Counted from the stretch's first letter, positions 51,780 to 60,721 are shown. The stretch is 64,000 bases of DNA from Streptomyces sp. AM 4-1-1 (GCF_029167625.1 NZ_CP119145.1:4774001-4838000), one strand, 5' to 3'. Notes: generated by a model not told the origin, from the sequence alone. Program-made: numbers and translations.

Positions 51780-52934
51780 ATGACGAGCCAGACCCTTCAC
51801 GTGCCAGGGCCGGAGCAGATCCGGCGCGCCCCCAAGGTGCTTCTCCACGACCATCTCGACGGCGGCCTACGGCCGGGCACCGTCGCCGAACTGGCCCGCG
51901 CGATCGGTTACGACGCGCTGCCGGAGACGGAACCCGACAAGCTCGGCGCCTGGTTCAGGGAAGCCGCCGACTCCGGGTCGCTGGAGCGCTATCTGGAGAC
52001 CTTCGCCCACACCTGCGCCGTCATGCAGACCCGCGAGTCGCTGGTCAGGGTGGCCGCCGAGTGCGCCGAGGACCTCGCCGAGGACGGTGTCGTGTACGCC
52101 GAGGTGCGCTACGCCCCCGAGCAGCACCTGACCGAGGGCCTCACGCTCGAAGAGGTCGTCGAGGCGGTCAACGAGGGCTTCCGCGAGGGCGAGCGCAGGG
52201 CCCGCGCGGCCGGTCACCGCATCCGCGTCGGCGCGCTCCTCACCGCGATGCGGCACGCCGCCCGTGCCCTGGAGATCGCGGAACTCGCCAACCGGTACCG
52301 GGACCTCGGCGTCGTCGGTTTCGACATCGCGGGCGCCGAGGCGGGCTTCCCGCCCACCCGGCACCTGGACGCGTTCGAGTATCTGAAGCGCGAGAACAAC
52401 CACTTCACCATCCACGCGGGCGAGGCGTTCGGCCTGCCGTCGATCTGGCAGGCGCTCCAGTGGTGCGGCGCGGACCGGCTCGGCCACGGCGTCCGCATCA
52501 TCGACGACATCGAGGTGGCCGATGACGGCGGTGTGAAGCTGGGCCGGCTCGCCTCGTACGTGCGCGACAAGCGCATCCCGCTGGAGCTCTGCCCGACGTC
52601 CAACCTCCAGACCGGCGCAGCCGCCTCGTACGCCGAGCACCCGATCGGACTGCTGCGCACACTGCATTTCCGCGCCACGGTCAATACGGACAACCGGCTG
52701 ATGAGTGGCACGAGCATGAGCCGGGAGTTCGAGCACCTGGTCGAGACTTTCGACTACACGCTTGACGACATGCAATGGTTCACCGTCAATGCGATGAAGT
52801 CGGCGTTCATTCCTTTTGACGAACGTCTGGCGATGATCAGTGACGTCATCAAGCCCGGGTACGCCGAGTTGAAGTCCGAGTGGCTTTTCCGGCAGACGGC
52901 CACGACCAGGGGTTCTTCCGTCACGACGGACTGA
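51780..52934 (+). CDS. add: Adenosine deaminase
   Basis: A 384-aa zinc enzyme converting adenosine to inosine. Metal ligands H23-x-H25 in [16 protein letters not shown], the catalytic region [16 protein letters not shown], and the C-terminal [10 protein letters not shown] with [13 protein letters not shown] (Asp) are all present. The ATG lies six bases after a -10-like box, so translation may be leaderless; the closest AGGAG is 14 bases upstream. Regulated in all likelihood by the palindrome in its promoter, together with nucleoside uptake. Confidence 0.95.
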   Translation: MTSQTLHVPGPEQIRRAPKVLLHDHLDGGLRPGTVAELARAIGYDALPETEPDKLGAWFREAADSGSLERYLETFAHTCAVMQTRESLVRVAAECAEDLAEDGVVYAEVRYAPEQHLTEGLTLEEVVEAVNEGFREGERRARAAGHRIRVGALLTAMRHAARALEIAELANRYRDLGVVGFDIAGAEAGFPPTRHLDAFEYLKRENNHFTIHAGEAFGLPSIWQALQWCGADRLGHGVRIIDDIEVADDGGVKLGRLASYVRDKRIPLELCPTSNLQTGAAASYAEHPIGLLRTLHFRATVNTDNRLMSGTSMSREFEHLVETFDYTLDDMQWFTVNAMKSAFIPFDERLAMISDVIKPGYAELKSEWLFRQTATTRGSSVTTD

Positions 52935-52945
52935 GTCGGCGCCTT

Positions 52946-52988
52946 CGCGGGAAAAGGCCGGAACGGCGGGTTCCGGCCTTTTCCCGCG
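52946..52988 (+). terminator. Terminator after add
   Basis: 19-bp perfect stem CGCGGGAAAAGGCCGGAAC with its complement, 5-nt loop, including a TTTTCCC run on the 3' arm. Confidence 0.92.
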
Positions 52989-53069
52989 TGCGGTGTGTTT
53001 GCGGGAGGCCCCGGGGGCTGCTTACGTTGCGTGGCCTCCCCCATCCCCTTCCCCAAGGATGAATTCCCC

Positions 53070-53411
53070 ATGAAGCAGTCTGTTGTCAGGACTCTCGGCG
53101 CCGCCGCTCTCGGCGCCGCGTTCGCCGCCGCCGCCGGAGGCACCGCCTCCGCCGCTCCGCTGCCCATCGACGTCGGCTCGGCCGGTTCCACGCTGAAGAC
53201 GGTCACGCAGACCCTGCCGCTCCAGGCGACCGCCGACAAGCTCCTCCAGGGCAAGCAGAAGAACAAGGCCGACAAGGGCACCACCACCGCCGGAAAGCGG
53301 AAGACGAGCAACGACGCCACCGACCCCGTCAAGGGCCTGCTCGGCGGTATCTCCACCAACGGTCTGACGACCAGCGGTCTCACGGCCAACGGCATCCCGC
53401 TCGGTCGCTGA
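53070..53411 (+). CDS. Small secreted protein
   Basis: A 113-aa exported protein. Signal peptide (VVRTLGAAALGAAFAAAAGG, cleavage near TASA-APLP), then a 70-residue hydrophilic part with a Lys-rich middle (KQKNKADKGTTTAGKRKTSN) and a C-terminal GISTNGLTTSGLTANGIPLG. Its mature N-terminus (APLP) and size resemble the product at 60277-60705, so both may belong to one family of unknown Streptomyces secreted proteins. AAGGA precedes the ATG. Strong terminators flank it. Confidence 0.75.
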   Translation: MKQSVVRTLGAAALGAAFAAAAGGTASAAPLPIDVGSAGSTLKTVTQTLPLQATADKLLQGKQKNKADKGTTTAGKRKTSNDATDPVKGLLGGISTNGLTTSGLTANGIPLGR

Positions 53412-53427
53412 CCCCTCACCGCCCGGT

Positions 53428-53478
53428 ACACGTCTGTGGGGCGCGCACCCGGCCCGGGGGCGCGCCCCACAGACGTGT
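53428..53478 (+). terminator. Terminator after small secreted protein
   Basis: 19-bp perfect stem ACACGTCTGTGGGGCGCGC with its complement and a 13-nt loop. The next 90 bp contain two copies of ACCGGGTAGTGGTCACC about 25 bp apart. Confidence 0.9.
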
Positions 53479-53571
53479 CCGGTGGCCACCGGACAGTGGT
53501 TTTACCGGGTAGTGGTCACCGGACAGTCGTTACCGGGTAGTGGTCACCACTCGCCGGTCGCCATGCCCCGG

Positions 53572-53775
53572 TCACCACGCGCCGGTCGTCGCCCGCTTCT
53601 CGGACGGCAGCAGTATCCACAGCCCGAGATAGAGCAGGAACTGCGGACCGGGCAGCAGACAGGAGGCCAGGAAGATGATCCGCATGGTCGTCGGGGTGGT
53701 GCCGAAGCGCCGGGCCAGCGCCGCGCACACGCCACCGATCATGCGTCCTTGCTGGGGGCGGGCAAGTGCGGCCAT
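53572..53775 (-). CDS. PspC-domain small membrane protein
   Basis: A 67-aa protein matching the PspC domain: RMIGGVCAALARRFGTTPT then a membrane segment (MRIIFLASCLLPGPQFLLYL) and LWILLPSE. PspC proteins respond to membrane stress; short stand-alone versions are common in Streptomyces and uncharacterised. AAGGAG sits six bases before the ATG at 53775. It follows the VanZ-like gene on the same strand. Confidence 0.88.
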   Translation of the reverse strand: MAALARPQQGRMIGGVCAALARRFGTTPTTMRIIFLASCLLPGPQFLLYLGLWILLPSEKRATTGAW

Positions 53776-53882
53776 GGTGAGCTCCTTCGCGAGCCGTTGG
53801 TGGGGGAGCGGTTCCGTGTGCTCCCGTACGGGCTTTCCCCGTACCTCCATGATGACTCCGCGAACAGGGGCAAAGCGTCGCT

Positions 53883-54446
53883 CTACGGGGCGATGCCGAC
53901 CCTGGAAATCGTCGGGGTCGCACCCTGAGGGACCCCGTCCCTGAGCCGGTGGCCCACCACCTCCGCCGACTGATGCCAGACCCGCGGTCCGCGTCGGCGC
54001 AGCCATGCCCGGCCCAGCGGGACGAACAGCAGGTGGGCGACGGTCACCCCGACGGTGTTCAGCAACAGTGAGTCGACATCGACGACCTGCCCCGGCACCC
54101 CGGTCTGCGCCAGTTCGATGGCCAGCGAGATCAGCGCACCCGCGGCGACGGTCCGCGCCAGCGAGGCCCACGGGGACACGAAGAGGCGGCCCCCGGCCAT
54201 CGGCAGCAGGACGCCCAGGGGGGCCAGCAGCACCAGCGCCTCACCGATCCGGCGGACCGCCTCGGCCGGACCGAGGGCGAGATCCGCCCTGATCCCGGCG
54301 AACGGTCGGAGATTGGCGGCCGTCACCCAGGGCACGTCCAGCGGGCGCAGCGTCAGCCACCCGACGAGCAGCAGATGCGCGAGGAGGAGGAATCCTCCCA
54401 CCGCGCGGAAGCGGATGACGGTCTGACCGCCCGAACCTTGACGCAC
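53883..54446 (-). CDS. VanZ-family membrane protein
   Basis: A 187-aa membrane protein with four helices (FLLLAHLLLVGWLTL; ALVLLAPLGVLLPMA; TVAAGALISLAIELAQ; LLLNTVGVTVAHLLF). VanZ motifs LRPFAGIRADL and ELAQ...VDVDSLLLNTVG are present. VanZ is linked to low-level teicoplanin resistance in enterococci, but Streptomyces VanZ-like proteins have no defined role. GTG at 54446 is preceded by AGGGGG very close to the codon. Confidence 0.85.
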   Translation of the reverse strand: MRQGSGGQTVIRFRAVGGFLLLAHLLLVGWLTLRPLDVPWVTAANLRPFAGIRADLALGPAEAVRRIGEALVLLAPLGVLLPMAGGRLFVSPWASLARTVAAGALISLAIELAQTGVPGQVVDVDSLLLNTVGVTVAHLLFVPLGRAWLRRRGPRVWHQSAEVVGHRLRDGVPQGATPTISRVGIAP

Positions 54447-54602
54447 GCCCCCCTAGACGACTCGACCGGCGGGAACGGTTCCGCTCCGCCCCGGATGGAG
54501 ACGTACGCGACTCCGGGCCCGGAGGACGGGCGAGGACGGCCGAAACTCCCGGAGGCTCCTGGCCGGTCCTGGAAGCGTCCGGCCGGTTCCGGCACCGTCC
54601 GG

Positions 54603-54981
54603 CCGATTCCGAGGGGCTGCGAGCGGACCGCCACGGGCCCGGCACGCGGTCCGGCGAGCGGGCCCGCGTGGGGGGACCGGGACGCGGTACACCGTGTGGT
54701 CCGGCGAGCGGGCCCGCACGGGGATCGTCACGCGGAACGCCGGGCAGAACGCTGTGCGGACCGGCGCGCGGACCGTCGGACGGAATGCCGTGTGGACCCG
54801 CACGGGAGCCTGCCGGTTCCGAGGGGCCGCGAGCGGACCGCCACGGGCCCGGCACGCGGTCCGGCGAGCGGGCCCGCGTGGGGGGACCGGGACGCGGTAC
54901 ACCGTGTGGCCCGGCGAGCGGGCCCGCACGGGGACCGTCACGCGGAACGCCGGGCAGAACGCTGTGCGGACCGGCGCGCGG
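54603..54981. repeat. 210-bp period direct repeat, two copies
   Basis: 54603-54771 and 54813-54981 are almost identical (169 bp, few mismatches), 210 bp apart. Each copy contains GTCCGGCGAGCGGGCCCGC-type subunits twice. The 586-bp gap 54447-55032 between the lipoprotein stop and the VanZ start (both minus strand genes) is otherwise without a recognisable gene; 210 being a multiple of three, open frames pass through it. Confidence 0.9.
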
Positions 54982-55032
54982 GTCAACAGCCGGACAGCAC
55001 CCGGACCGCCATGTGTGCGTCCGGCAAGGGGC

Positions 55033-55677
55033 TCACGGCAGCCCCAGCGTGCTGGGCGTCGGCGCGGCCTCCGGCCGGGTCTTCGTCTCCGACGTGCACA
55101 GATAGCCGCGCGCCGGGTAGTCGCCCGGACCGCCGAGCACCACCGTCTCCTTCGAGACGAGCGCCTGGTTGTCCGCGTACGTGCACACGATCTGCGCCAG
55201 CGCCTCGGCCGGCAGGTCCTCGGGCTGGACGCTCAGCCGCAGCGTGCCCGCCGGATCGCCCTCGTGGCCCTCGCCGATCCGCAGCGTCGCCGGGACGTCG
55301 GTGGAGAACCCCGCCCGTCGCTCCTCGGACGAGGGCGCGGCCCGCAACTGGTCCAGCAGCGCCCGTGCGATCCGCAGCCGGCCGGACCTCGATTCGTCGA
55401 TCTGGACCGTACGGTCCACGCCCACCAGCCGCGACGCGCACACCAGCTGGATCTCGACCGGCAGTCCGTGCCGCCCCAGGGCCGGGACGTCGTCCGCGGG
55501 CAACGAGCACGGCACCCGGGACGGCGCGGCCCCCGCGTCCACCGGCACGGACGTCGTCCTGATCCCGCACCCGGCGGCCAGCGCCGCGCACACCAGCGCG
55601 CCCGCGAGCGCGACGGCTCCCCGGCGCACCCTGCCTATGCGGTGCGCGTCGGACGCGCCTAGGTCGTCGCACCTCAT
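55033..55677 (-). CDS. Lipoprotein of the afsQ locus
   Basis: A 214-aa lipid-anchored exported protein: signal peptide with helix AVALAGALVCAALA and lipobox A-A-G-C-G, then a globular domain with further Cys residues (VPCSLP, LVCASR, IVCTYA, YLCTSE). It starts inside the afsQ2 stop (ATGA), so sensor kinase and lipoprotein are translated together; the same order is known at the S. coelicolor afsQ locus. It may sense or modulate the signal for AfsQ2; that is inference. Confidence 0.85.
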   Translation of the reverse strand: MRCDDLGASDAHRIGRVRRGAVALAGALVCAALAAGCGIRTTSVPVDAGAAPSRVPCSLPADDVPALGRHGLPVEIQLVCASRLVGVDRTVQIDESRSGRLRIARALLDQLRAAPSSEERRAGFSTDVPATLRIGEGHEGDPAGTLRLSVQPEDLPAEALAQIVCTYADNQALVSKETVVLGGPGDYPARGYLCTSETKTRPEAAPTPSTLGLP

Positions 55678-57281
55678 GACACGCCACCCTCCGTGCCTCG
55701 GGAATTCCGGTCCGTCGCGTCGCCCCGGCCCCCCGCGCCACCGGTTCCGTCGCCGTCGGGACCATCGGGGCCGTCGTCCTCGTCGGACGCCCGGCCGTCC
55801 AGCAGGGCCTCGGCGTCGCGCGGCAGCCGCAGGACGAACACCGCGCCGTCGCCGTCAGGGGAGTTCGCGGCCGTGATGTCACCGCCGTGGATGTGGGCGT
55901 TCTCCATGGCGATCGACAGCCCGAGACCGCTGCCCTCGGAACGCGGCCGGGAGGCGCTGGCCTTGTAGAACCGGTCGAAGACGTGCGGCAGGACGTCCTC
56001 GGGGATGCCGGGGCCGTGGTCGCGCACCTCGATGACCAGCTCGTCCCCCTCGGTCCGCACCGCGACCCGTACCGGCGAACCGCCGTGCTTGAGCGCGTTG
56101 CCGATCAGGTTCGCCAGGATGACGTCGAGCCGGCGCGGGTCGAGCCGCACCATCATGCCGCGCTCCGCGTCCAGGTCGACCGCGTCCAGCCAGGCCCGCG
56201 CGTCGACGCACGCGGTGACCTGGTCGGCCACATCGACCGTGTCGAGGACCAGACGGGCCGTACCGGCGTCGAAACGGGTGACCTCCATCAGGTTCTCCAC
56301 CAGGTCGTTGAGCCGCCGGGTCTCGCTGACCACCAGATGCACGGCGGGCGCGATCATCGGGTCCAGGTTGTCGGCCTCGTCCTCCAGCACCTCGGCGACC
56401 GCGGTGATCGCGGTGAGCGGGGTCCGCAGCTCGTGCGACATGTCGGCGACGAACCGGCGGCTCGACTCCTCCCGCGCGGTCATGTCCGCGACCTTCTTCT
56501 CCAACGAGTCCGCGGTCCGGTTGAACGTCCGCGAGAGATCGGCGAGTTCGTCCGTACCGGAGACCACGAGCCGGGTGTCGAGCTTGCCCTCGCCGAGCTT
56601 GCGCGCCGCGTCACCGAGCCGCTGCACCGGCCGCAGCACCGTCGAGGCGGCGGCCTGCGCGAGCAGCGCCGCACCGACCAGCGCCAGACCGGTGGCGATC
56701 CCCAGCGACCACGCCAGCGAGTTCAGATCCTGCCGCTCCTGGTCCAGCGACTTCAGCATGTAACCGGTCGGGCCGCCGCCGATGATCCTCGTACCGCCTA
56801 CCAGGTACGGCGTGTCGCCGATCACGATGCGCTGCCAGAACAGGTGGTACTCGTACTTGTTCCCCGTCTCCACGTCGTGCTTCTTGTTCACCTGCTTCTG
56901 GAGCGAGGCGGGCACGTCGTCGAGCGTGAAGGTGTCCAGATCGGAGTTGCCGACGATCGGCTTGCCGCCGTCCCGCTCGTCGACCAGCAGCACGCTGTAG
57001 CCGGGGCTGCTGCTCGCCATCTGCGCGGCGGCGTTCTGGAGGTCGTCCTTGGTGGGGGACGCGGGCAGGGACGCAGCCCGGTTCTGCATCTCCTGCCGGA
57101 AGTCCCCGAGCGCCGAGTCCTGGGTGCGGGTGAGGACCGCCTCCCGGTTCAGCCAGTACGCGATCCCCGACGCGGACACCGCCGCGGTCAGCGCCACCAG
57201 CCCGAACACCACGACGAGCCGCAGCCGGAGACTGGTCCACCGGAGCCCCGCGAGGAGCCCCCGTCTCGCGACACCGCTCAC
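55674..57281 (-). CDS. afsQ2: Sensor histidine kinase AfsQ2
   Basis: A 535-aa membrane kinase. Two helices (LRLRLVVVFGLVALTAAVSA and SLGIATGLALVGAALLAQAA) enclose an outer sensor domain of about 130 residues; HAMP linker; HisKA with the phosphorylated His283 in DMSHELRTPL; HATPase with N box DVILANLIGNALKHG and GLGLSIAMENAHIHGG. It partners AfsQ1, which it overlaps (GTGA), and is known in S. coelicolor to respond to nutrient state (glutamate) and affect antibiotic production. Confidence 0.94.
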   Translation of the reverse strand: MSGVARRGLLAGLRWTSLRLRLVVVFGLVALTAAVSASGIAYWLNREAVLTRTQDSALGDFRQEMQNRAASLPASPTKDDLQNAAAQMASSSPGYSVLLVDERDGGKPIVGNSDLDTFTLDDVPASLQKQVNKKHDVETGNKYEYHLFWQRIVIGDTPYLVGGTRIIGGGPTGYMLKSLDQERQDLNSLAWSLGIATGLALVGAALLAQAAASTVLRPVQRLGDAARKLGEGKLDTRLVVSGTDELADLSRTFNRTADSLEKKVADMTAREESSRRFVADMSHELRTPLTAITAVAEVLEDEADNLDPMIAPAVHLVVSETRRLNDLVENLMEVTRFDAGTARLVLDTVDVADQVTACVDARAWLDAVDLDAERGMMVRLDPRRLDVILANLIGNALKHGGSPVRVAVRTEGDELVIEVRDHGPGIPEDVLPHVFDRFYKASASRPRSEGSGLGLSIAMENAHIHGGDITAANSPDGDGAVFVLRLPRDAEALLDGRASDEDDGPDGPDGDGTGGAGGRGDATDRNSRGTEGGVS

Positions 57282-57955
57282 TGAGGCGAGTCCAGCCGGT
57301 AGCCCACCCCGCGCACGGTACGGATCAGCGTCGGCGAGGACGGCACGTCCTCCACCTTCGCGCGCAGCCGCTGCACACAGGCGTCCACCAGCCGCGAGTC
57401 ACCGAGGTAGTCGTGCTCCCACACCAGCCGCAGCAACTGCTGCCGGGACAGAGCCTGTCCCGGCCTGCGGCTCAGTTCGAGGAGCAACCGCAGTTCGGTC
57501 GGCGTGAGCTGAAGGTCCTCGCCGTCCTTGGTGACGGTCATCGCGGACCGGTCGATGACCACGCTGCCGAACGTCGCCGAGTCGGTCGACTCGCGTTCGC
57601 CACGGCGCAGCACGGCCCGGATACGGGCGTCGAGCACCCGGCCCTGGACGGGCTTCACCACGTAGTCGTCCGCGCCGGACTCCAGTCCGACCACGACGTC
57701 GATGTCGTCGCTGCGCGCGGTCAGCAGAATGATCGGCAGCTGATCGGTGCGCCGGATGCGTCGGCACACCTCGAAACCGTCGATCCCGGGCAGCATCACA
57801 TCCAGCACGATCAGATCCGGCCGTTGCTCGCGCAGCAGATTCAGGCCGTCCTCTCCCGTCGCCGCGGTGGCCACTCGGTGGCCCTGGCGTGACAACGAGA
57901 GTTCGAGGGCCGTGCGGATGGCGTCGTCGTCCTCGATCAGCAGCAGGAAAGGCAC
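57278..57955 (-). CDS. afsQ1: Response regulator AfsQ1
   Basis: A 225-aa OmpR/PhoB-type regulator: receiver domain with acidic pocket EDDD, phospho-acceptor D52 (LIVLDVMLPG), T in LLTARS and K in VVKPVQG, followed by a winged-helix DNA-binding domain (LTPTELRLLLELSRRPGQAL; VDACVQRLRAKVEDVPSSPT). The GTG at 57955 gives 225 aa and places the acceptor at Asp52, as reported for AfsQ1; an ATG at 57964 would add three residues. Neither has a good ribosome-binding site. It activates antibiotic regulators and sigQ in S. coelicolor. Confidence 0.94.
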   Translation of the reverse strand: MPFLLLIEDDDAIRTALELSLSRQGHRVATAATGEDGLNLLREQRPDLIVLDVMLPGIDGFEVCRRIRRTDQLPIILLTARSDDIDVVVGLESGADDYVVKPVQGRVLDARIRAVLRRGERESTDSATFGSVVIDRSAMTVTKDGEDLQLTPTELRLLLELSRRPGQALSRQQLLRLVWEHDYLGDSRLVDACVQRLRAKVEDVPSSPTLIRTVRGVGYRLDSPQ

Positions 57956-58036
57956 GAGCGCCATTCTGGCCCATGGTGGAGCTTCAGTTCGACCGCTGGG
58001 GTCCCCTTCCGTCCGGCGGACGCCCCCGGAACCCCT

Positions 58037-58052
58037 GTGACAGGTCTGTGAC
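58037..58052. promoter_or_regulatory. AfsQ1 binding box
   Basis: GTGAC-AGGTCT-GTGAC exactly fits the reported AfsQ1 consensus GTnAC-N6-GTnAC. It lies in the 180-bp afsQ1-sigQ intergenic region, 84 bp before the sigQ ATG, so it can serve both divergent units. Confidence 0.8.
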
Positions 58053-58135
58053 AGATGGGGGACAGCGCGATGAAACTGCCCCGGCAAGCTCGGTGCCACA
58101 CGGAACGAACGGACTCCACCGATGGGGGGCGCCAG

Positions 58136-58954
58136 ATGAACGCACTGCACAGCACCACCTCAAGCGCAGTTGTCACACGGCTCCACGACGTCGGTCGGAG
58201 CACCGAGAAGGCCGGCGCCGGAGCGGGGACCTCGCTGCTGGAGCGGGGCCGGGAGCTCGGGGGCGGACGGGGATGCGTCCGAGGCATCGGGCGTCAGCAC
58301 CCGTCCACCGCCACGGCGGAGCAGGGGCGCACGTCCCTCATGGCGATGCGCGACGCGCAGAAGGCGGTACGCGGGGGGAACGCGCACGGGGAGGGCACGG
58401 GGGAGCGGAAGGCCCCGGCGGAGACCGAGAGCGCCGAAGTGGCGTTCACGGCCTACGTCCAGGAGCGCCGCGCCTCCCTGTACGCGACCGCCTACCACCT
58501 GACCGGCGACCGGTTCGAGGCCGAGGATCTGCTCCAGAGCGCCCTCTTCTCGACGTACCGGGCGTGGGACAGGATCACCGACAAGGCGGCGGTCGGCGGA
58601 TATCTGCGCCGCACCATGACGAATCTGCACATCAGCGCCTGGCGCCGGCGCAAGCTCAACGAGTACCCGACCGAGGAACTGCCGGAGACGGCGGGCGACA
58701 CGGACGCGATGCGCGGCACCGAACTGCGCACCGTGCTCTGGCAGGCGCTCGCCCGGCTGCCCGAACTCCAGCGGACGATGCTGGTCCTCCGTTACTACGA
58801 GGGCCGCACGGACCCGGAGATCGCGTCGATCCTCGGCATAAGTGTCGGCACGGTGAAGTCGAGCATCTGGCGGTCGCTCCGTCGGCTGCGCGAGGACGAG
58901 GTCCTCAGCTTCGGCCGTGACGAGGAGGAGTCCTTCGGCGAGCTGGTGGCCTGA
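58136..58954 (+). CDS. sigQ: ECF-like RNA polymerase sigma factor SigQ
   Basis: A 272-aa sigma factor. An unstructured N-terminal region of about 100 residues precedes region 2 (YVQERRASLYATAYHLTGDR, FEAEDLLQSALFSTYRAWDR) and region 4 (LPELQRTMLVLRYYEGRTDP, EIASILGISVGTVKSSIWRS). ATG at 58136 follows GGGGGGCG. Divergent from afsQ1 with an AfsQ1 box between; in S. coelicolor AfsQ1 activates sigQ and SigQ opposes its effect. The name follows the locus order. Confidence 0.92.
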   Translation: MNALHSTTSSAVVTRLHDVGRSTEKAGAGAGTSLLERGRELGGGRGCVRGIGRQHPSTATAEQGRTSLMAMRDAQKAVRGGNAHGEGTGERKAPAETESAEVAFTAYVQERRASLYATAYHLTGDRFEAEDLLQSALFSTYRAWDRITDKAAVGGYLRRTMTNLHISAWRRRKLNEYPTEELPETAGDTDAMRGTELRTVLWQALARLPELQRTMLVLRYYEGRTDPEIASILGISVGTVKSSIWRSLRRLREDEVLSFGRDEEESFGELVA

Positions 58955-58961
58955 AGGCAAC

Positions 58962-59033
58962 GGGGGAGCGGGGGAAGCGGGGGGAACGGGGGACGGGGGA
59001 AAGCGGGGGGATACGGGGGTGGGGGTACGGGGG
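58962..59033 (+). repeat. Nine-run poly-G array
   Basis: Nine runs of five or six G (starting at 58962, 58970, 58979, 58988, 58995, 59005, 59015, 59021 and 59029), separated by 1-5 nt such as GAGC, AAGC, AAC, within 72 bases immediately after sigQ. The transcript and coding strand could fold into several G-quadruplexes. Confidence 0.9.
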
Positions 59034-59035
59034 AA

Positions 59036-59084
59036 GCGCTGTGGGGCCGGACGGGCCGGGGGGTCCTGTCCGGCCCCACAGCGC
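59036..59084 (+). terminator. Terminator after sigQ
   Basis: 17-bp perfect stem GCGCTGTGGGGCCGGAC with its complement and a 15-nt loop, directly after the poly-G array. Confidence 0.88.
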
Positions 59085-59257
59085 GTCGCGTCGCGTCCCC
59101 GAACGTGCGCGTCGCGCACCCCGCCCAACGGTTCCTACCGGGACCGCCCGCGGGCCTGACCAGCCCGGCCCGACCCGCACACGGCCTCGGTCGGCCCGGC
59201 CCCGCACACGACGCCTGTCCGGACACGCACGGCGCCGTCCTCGGCCGACCCGGCCCG

Positions 59258-59329
59258 CACACGGCGTCAGCCCGTACGGCACGCGGCGGCGTCCGCCCCC
59301 ACAACACACGGCGTCAGCCCGTACGGCAC
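59258..59329. repeat. 47-bp period direct repeat
   Basis: CACACGGCGTCAGCCCGTAC plus GGCAC at 59258-59282 recurs exactly at 59305-59329. It is embedded in a CACGACGCACGGC-rich degenerate region that covers about 59160-59480. The 551-bp gap 58955-59505 between sigQ and the convergent kinase gene contains the G-runs, a terminator and these repeats but no gene that I can support. Confidence 0.8.
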
Positions 59330-59505
59330 ACGGCTCCGGCACAAGGCGCCGGCCTCGGCACAGGACGTCCACTTCACGACGAACGAGGCACGGGCGCCCG
59401 CCACGACGCACTCGCGTCCGCGTCACGACGCACGGCGCCGGCCTCACGACGCACGGCACGCACACGCGCCGTGGGCCGCCCCGCCCGTCAAGGCGCTCGC
59501 GCCGC

Positions 59506-60147
59506 CTACGCCGCCCCGCGGGCCGGGGCCGTGCGCCGGCAGCGGCCCGCCGCGGCCGCCGCCAGCCGTCCCAGGGCCTCATCCGCGCCGCACGGATAGG
59601 CGCCCAGCGCGGTCTGGCGGGCCACGATCCGGCGTTCGGCGCGCATCAACCGCCAGCCCCGGCGCAGCAGGAACGGCACCGACTTCCGGCCCTCCCGCAG
59701 ATCCCGCACCAGCCGGCGGCGGAACGTCGTCGTCGGGCGACCGCGCAGACACAGGGCGTCCGCGAGCAGTCCCAGTTCCTGGCAGCGGTCGACGATGTCC
59801 GCCGCGAAGATGCCCTCGGCCACGAACAGCGGCGTCCGGTCGATGTGCAGGGTTTCGCGGTCGACCCGGGCGCTGGTGGCGATGTCGTACACCGGGACGT
59901 CCGTACGCCCCGTGCGGCACAGCTCCCCGATGGCGGCCACCGCGGCCTCCGCGTCCCAGGACCGCACGGAGTCCCAGTCGATGTCCGTACTCCCCGGGAC
60001 CAGGGGCAACGACGGGTCGTCGCCCTCCTTGTAGAAGTCGTCCAGGCGCAGCACCGGCAGCCCGGTGCGGGCGGCCAGGGAGGACTTTCCGGAGCCGGAG
60101 GGGCCCGCGAGCAGCACGACACGGGTCGGGATCGGTTGGGGACTCAC
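59506..60147 (-). CDS. Uridine kinase-like P-loop kinase
   Basis: A 213-aa P-loop enzyme. Walker A is AGPSGSGKSSLA, LRLDDFYKEGDDPSLPLVPG is the uridine-kinase-like substrate loop, and the Asp-Trp in DIDWDSVRSW and PVYDIATSARV with LFVAEGIFA follow the family order. Uridine kinases phosphorylate uridine or cytidine; this branch lacks proof of substrate. It fits the nucleoside-salvage theme of the region. GTG start at 60147 has no clear ribosome-binding site. The C-terminus is Ala/Arg-rich (AAAAAGRCRRTAPARGAA). Confidence 0.84.
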   Translation of the reverse strand: MSPQPIPTRVVLLAGPSGSGKSSLAARTGLPVLRLDDFYKEGDDPSLPLVPGSTDIDWDSVRSWDAEAAVAAIGELCRTGRTDVPVYDIATSARVDRETLHIDRTPLFVAEGIFAADIVDRCQELGLLADALCLRGRPTTTFRRRLVRDLREGRKSVPFLLRRGWRLMRAERRIVARQTALGAYPCGADEALGRLAAAAAGRCRRTAPARGAA

Positions 60148-60276
60148 AGAACAGCAGTGTGAGGCATTGACCCGGGCAGGGGACCCCCGGGTCGTCCTGT
60201 TGGTACCCGGCAGCCCATCTCAACTACTCTGCGCATTCAGTCGATTACCGACCACACTCGAACAGGTGGGAAAAAC

Positions 60277-60705
60277 ATGGCACGTCACGCACTGTCCAAG
60301 CCCAGGCGCCGCGCTCTGCTGCGCGCCGGACTGACCCTCACCGCCGTGGGCGCGGCGCTCGGGGCGGGGGGTGCGGCGGCCCAGGCGGCGCCGCTCCCCG
60401 CCCTCTCGTCGCTCGGGACCGGCGGCCCGTTGGGCGAGGTCGGTGACACGGCCGGTTCCGCGCTGACCAGCGCGCTCGGGACATCGCTCGCCGGGAGCCT
60501 CACCCCGGTCACGCATCTGCGCCTCGACCCGCTGGCCGGGACCGGCACGGACCCGCTGAACAACACGGTGGGCACCCAGGTCGCCGACTTCAAGCCGCTC
60601 AGCACGGCGTCCCTCACCGACCCGATCACCAGCGGGGGCGCGTTGAAGGACCTGCCGCTGGTGGGCACGGTCACCACGCTGCTGACCGGGTCCCCGGCGA
60701 GCTGA
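60277..60705 (+). CDS. Small secreted protein
   Basis: A 142-aa exported protein with an Arg-rich N-region (SKPRRRALLRAG), a hydrophobic core (LTLTAVGAALGAGGAAAQA) and mature start APLPALSSLG. The mature part is rich in Leu, Gly, Thr and Ser with repeated D-P-L/L-P-L elements, no Cys and no known domain. Similar in plan to 53070-53411. AGGTGGG precedes the ATG. A hairpin follows the stop. Function unknown. Confidence 0.75.
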   Translation: MARHALSKPRRRALLRAGLTLTAVGAALGAGGAAAQAAPLPALSSLGTGGPLGEVGDTAGSALTSALGTSLAGSLTPVTHLRLDPLAGTGTDPLNNTVGTQVADFKPLSTASLTDPITSGGALKDLPLVGTVTTLLTGSPAS

Positions 60706-60721
60706 TCCGCGGAGGCCGGCG

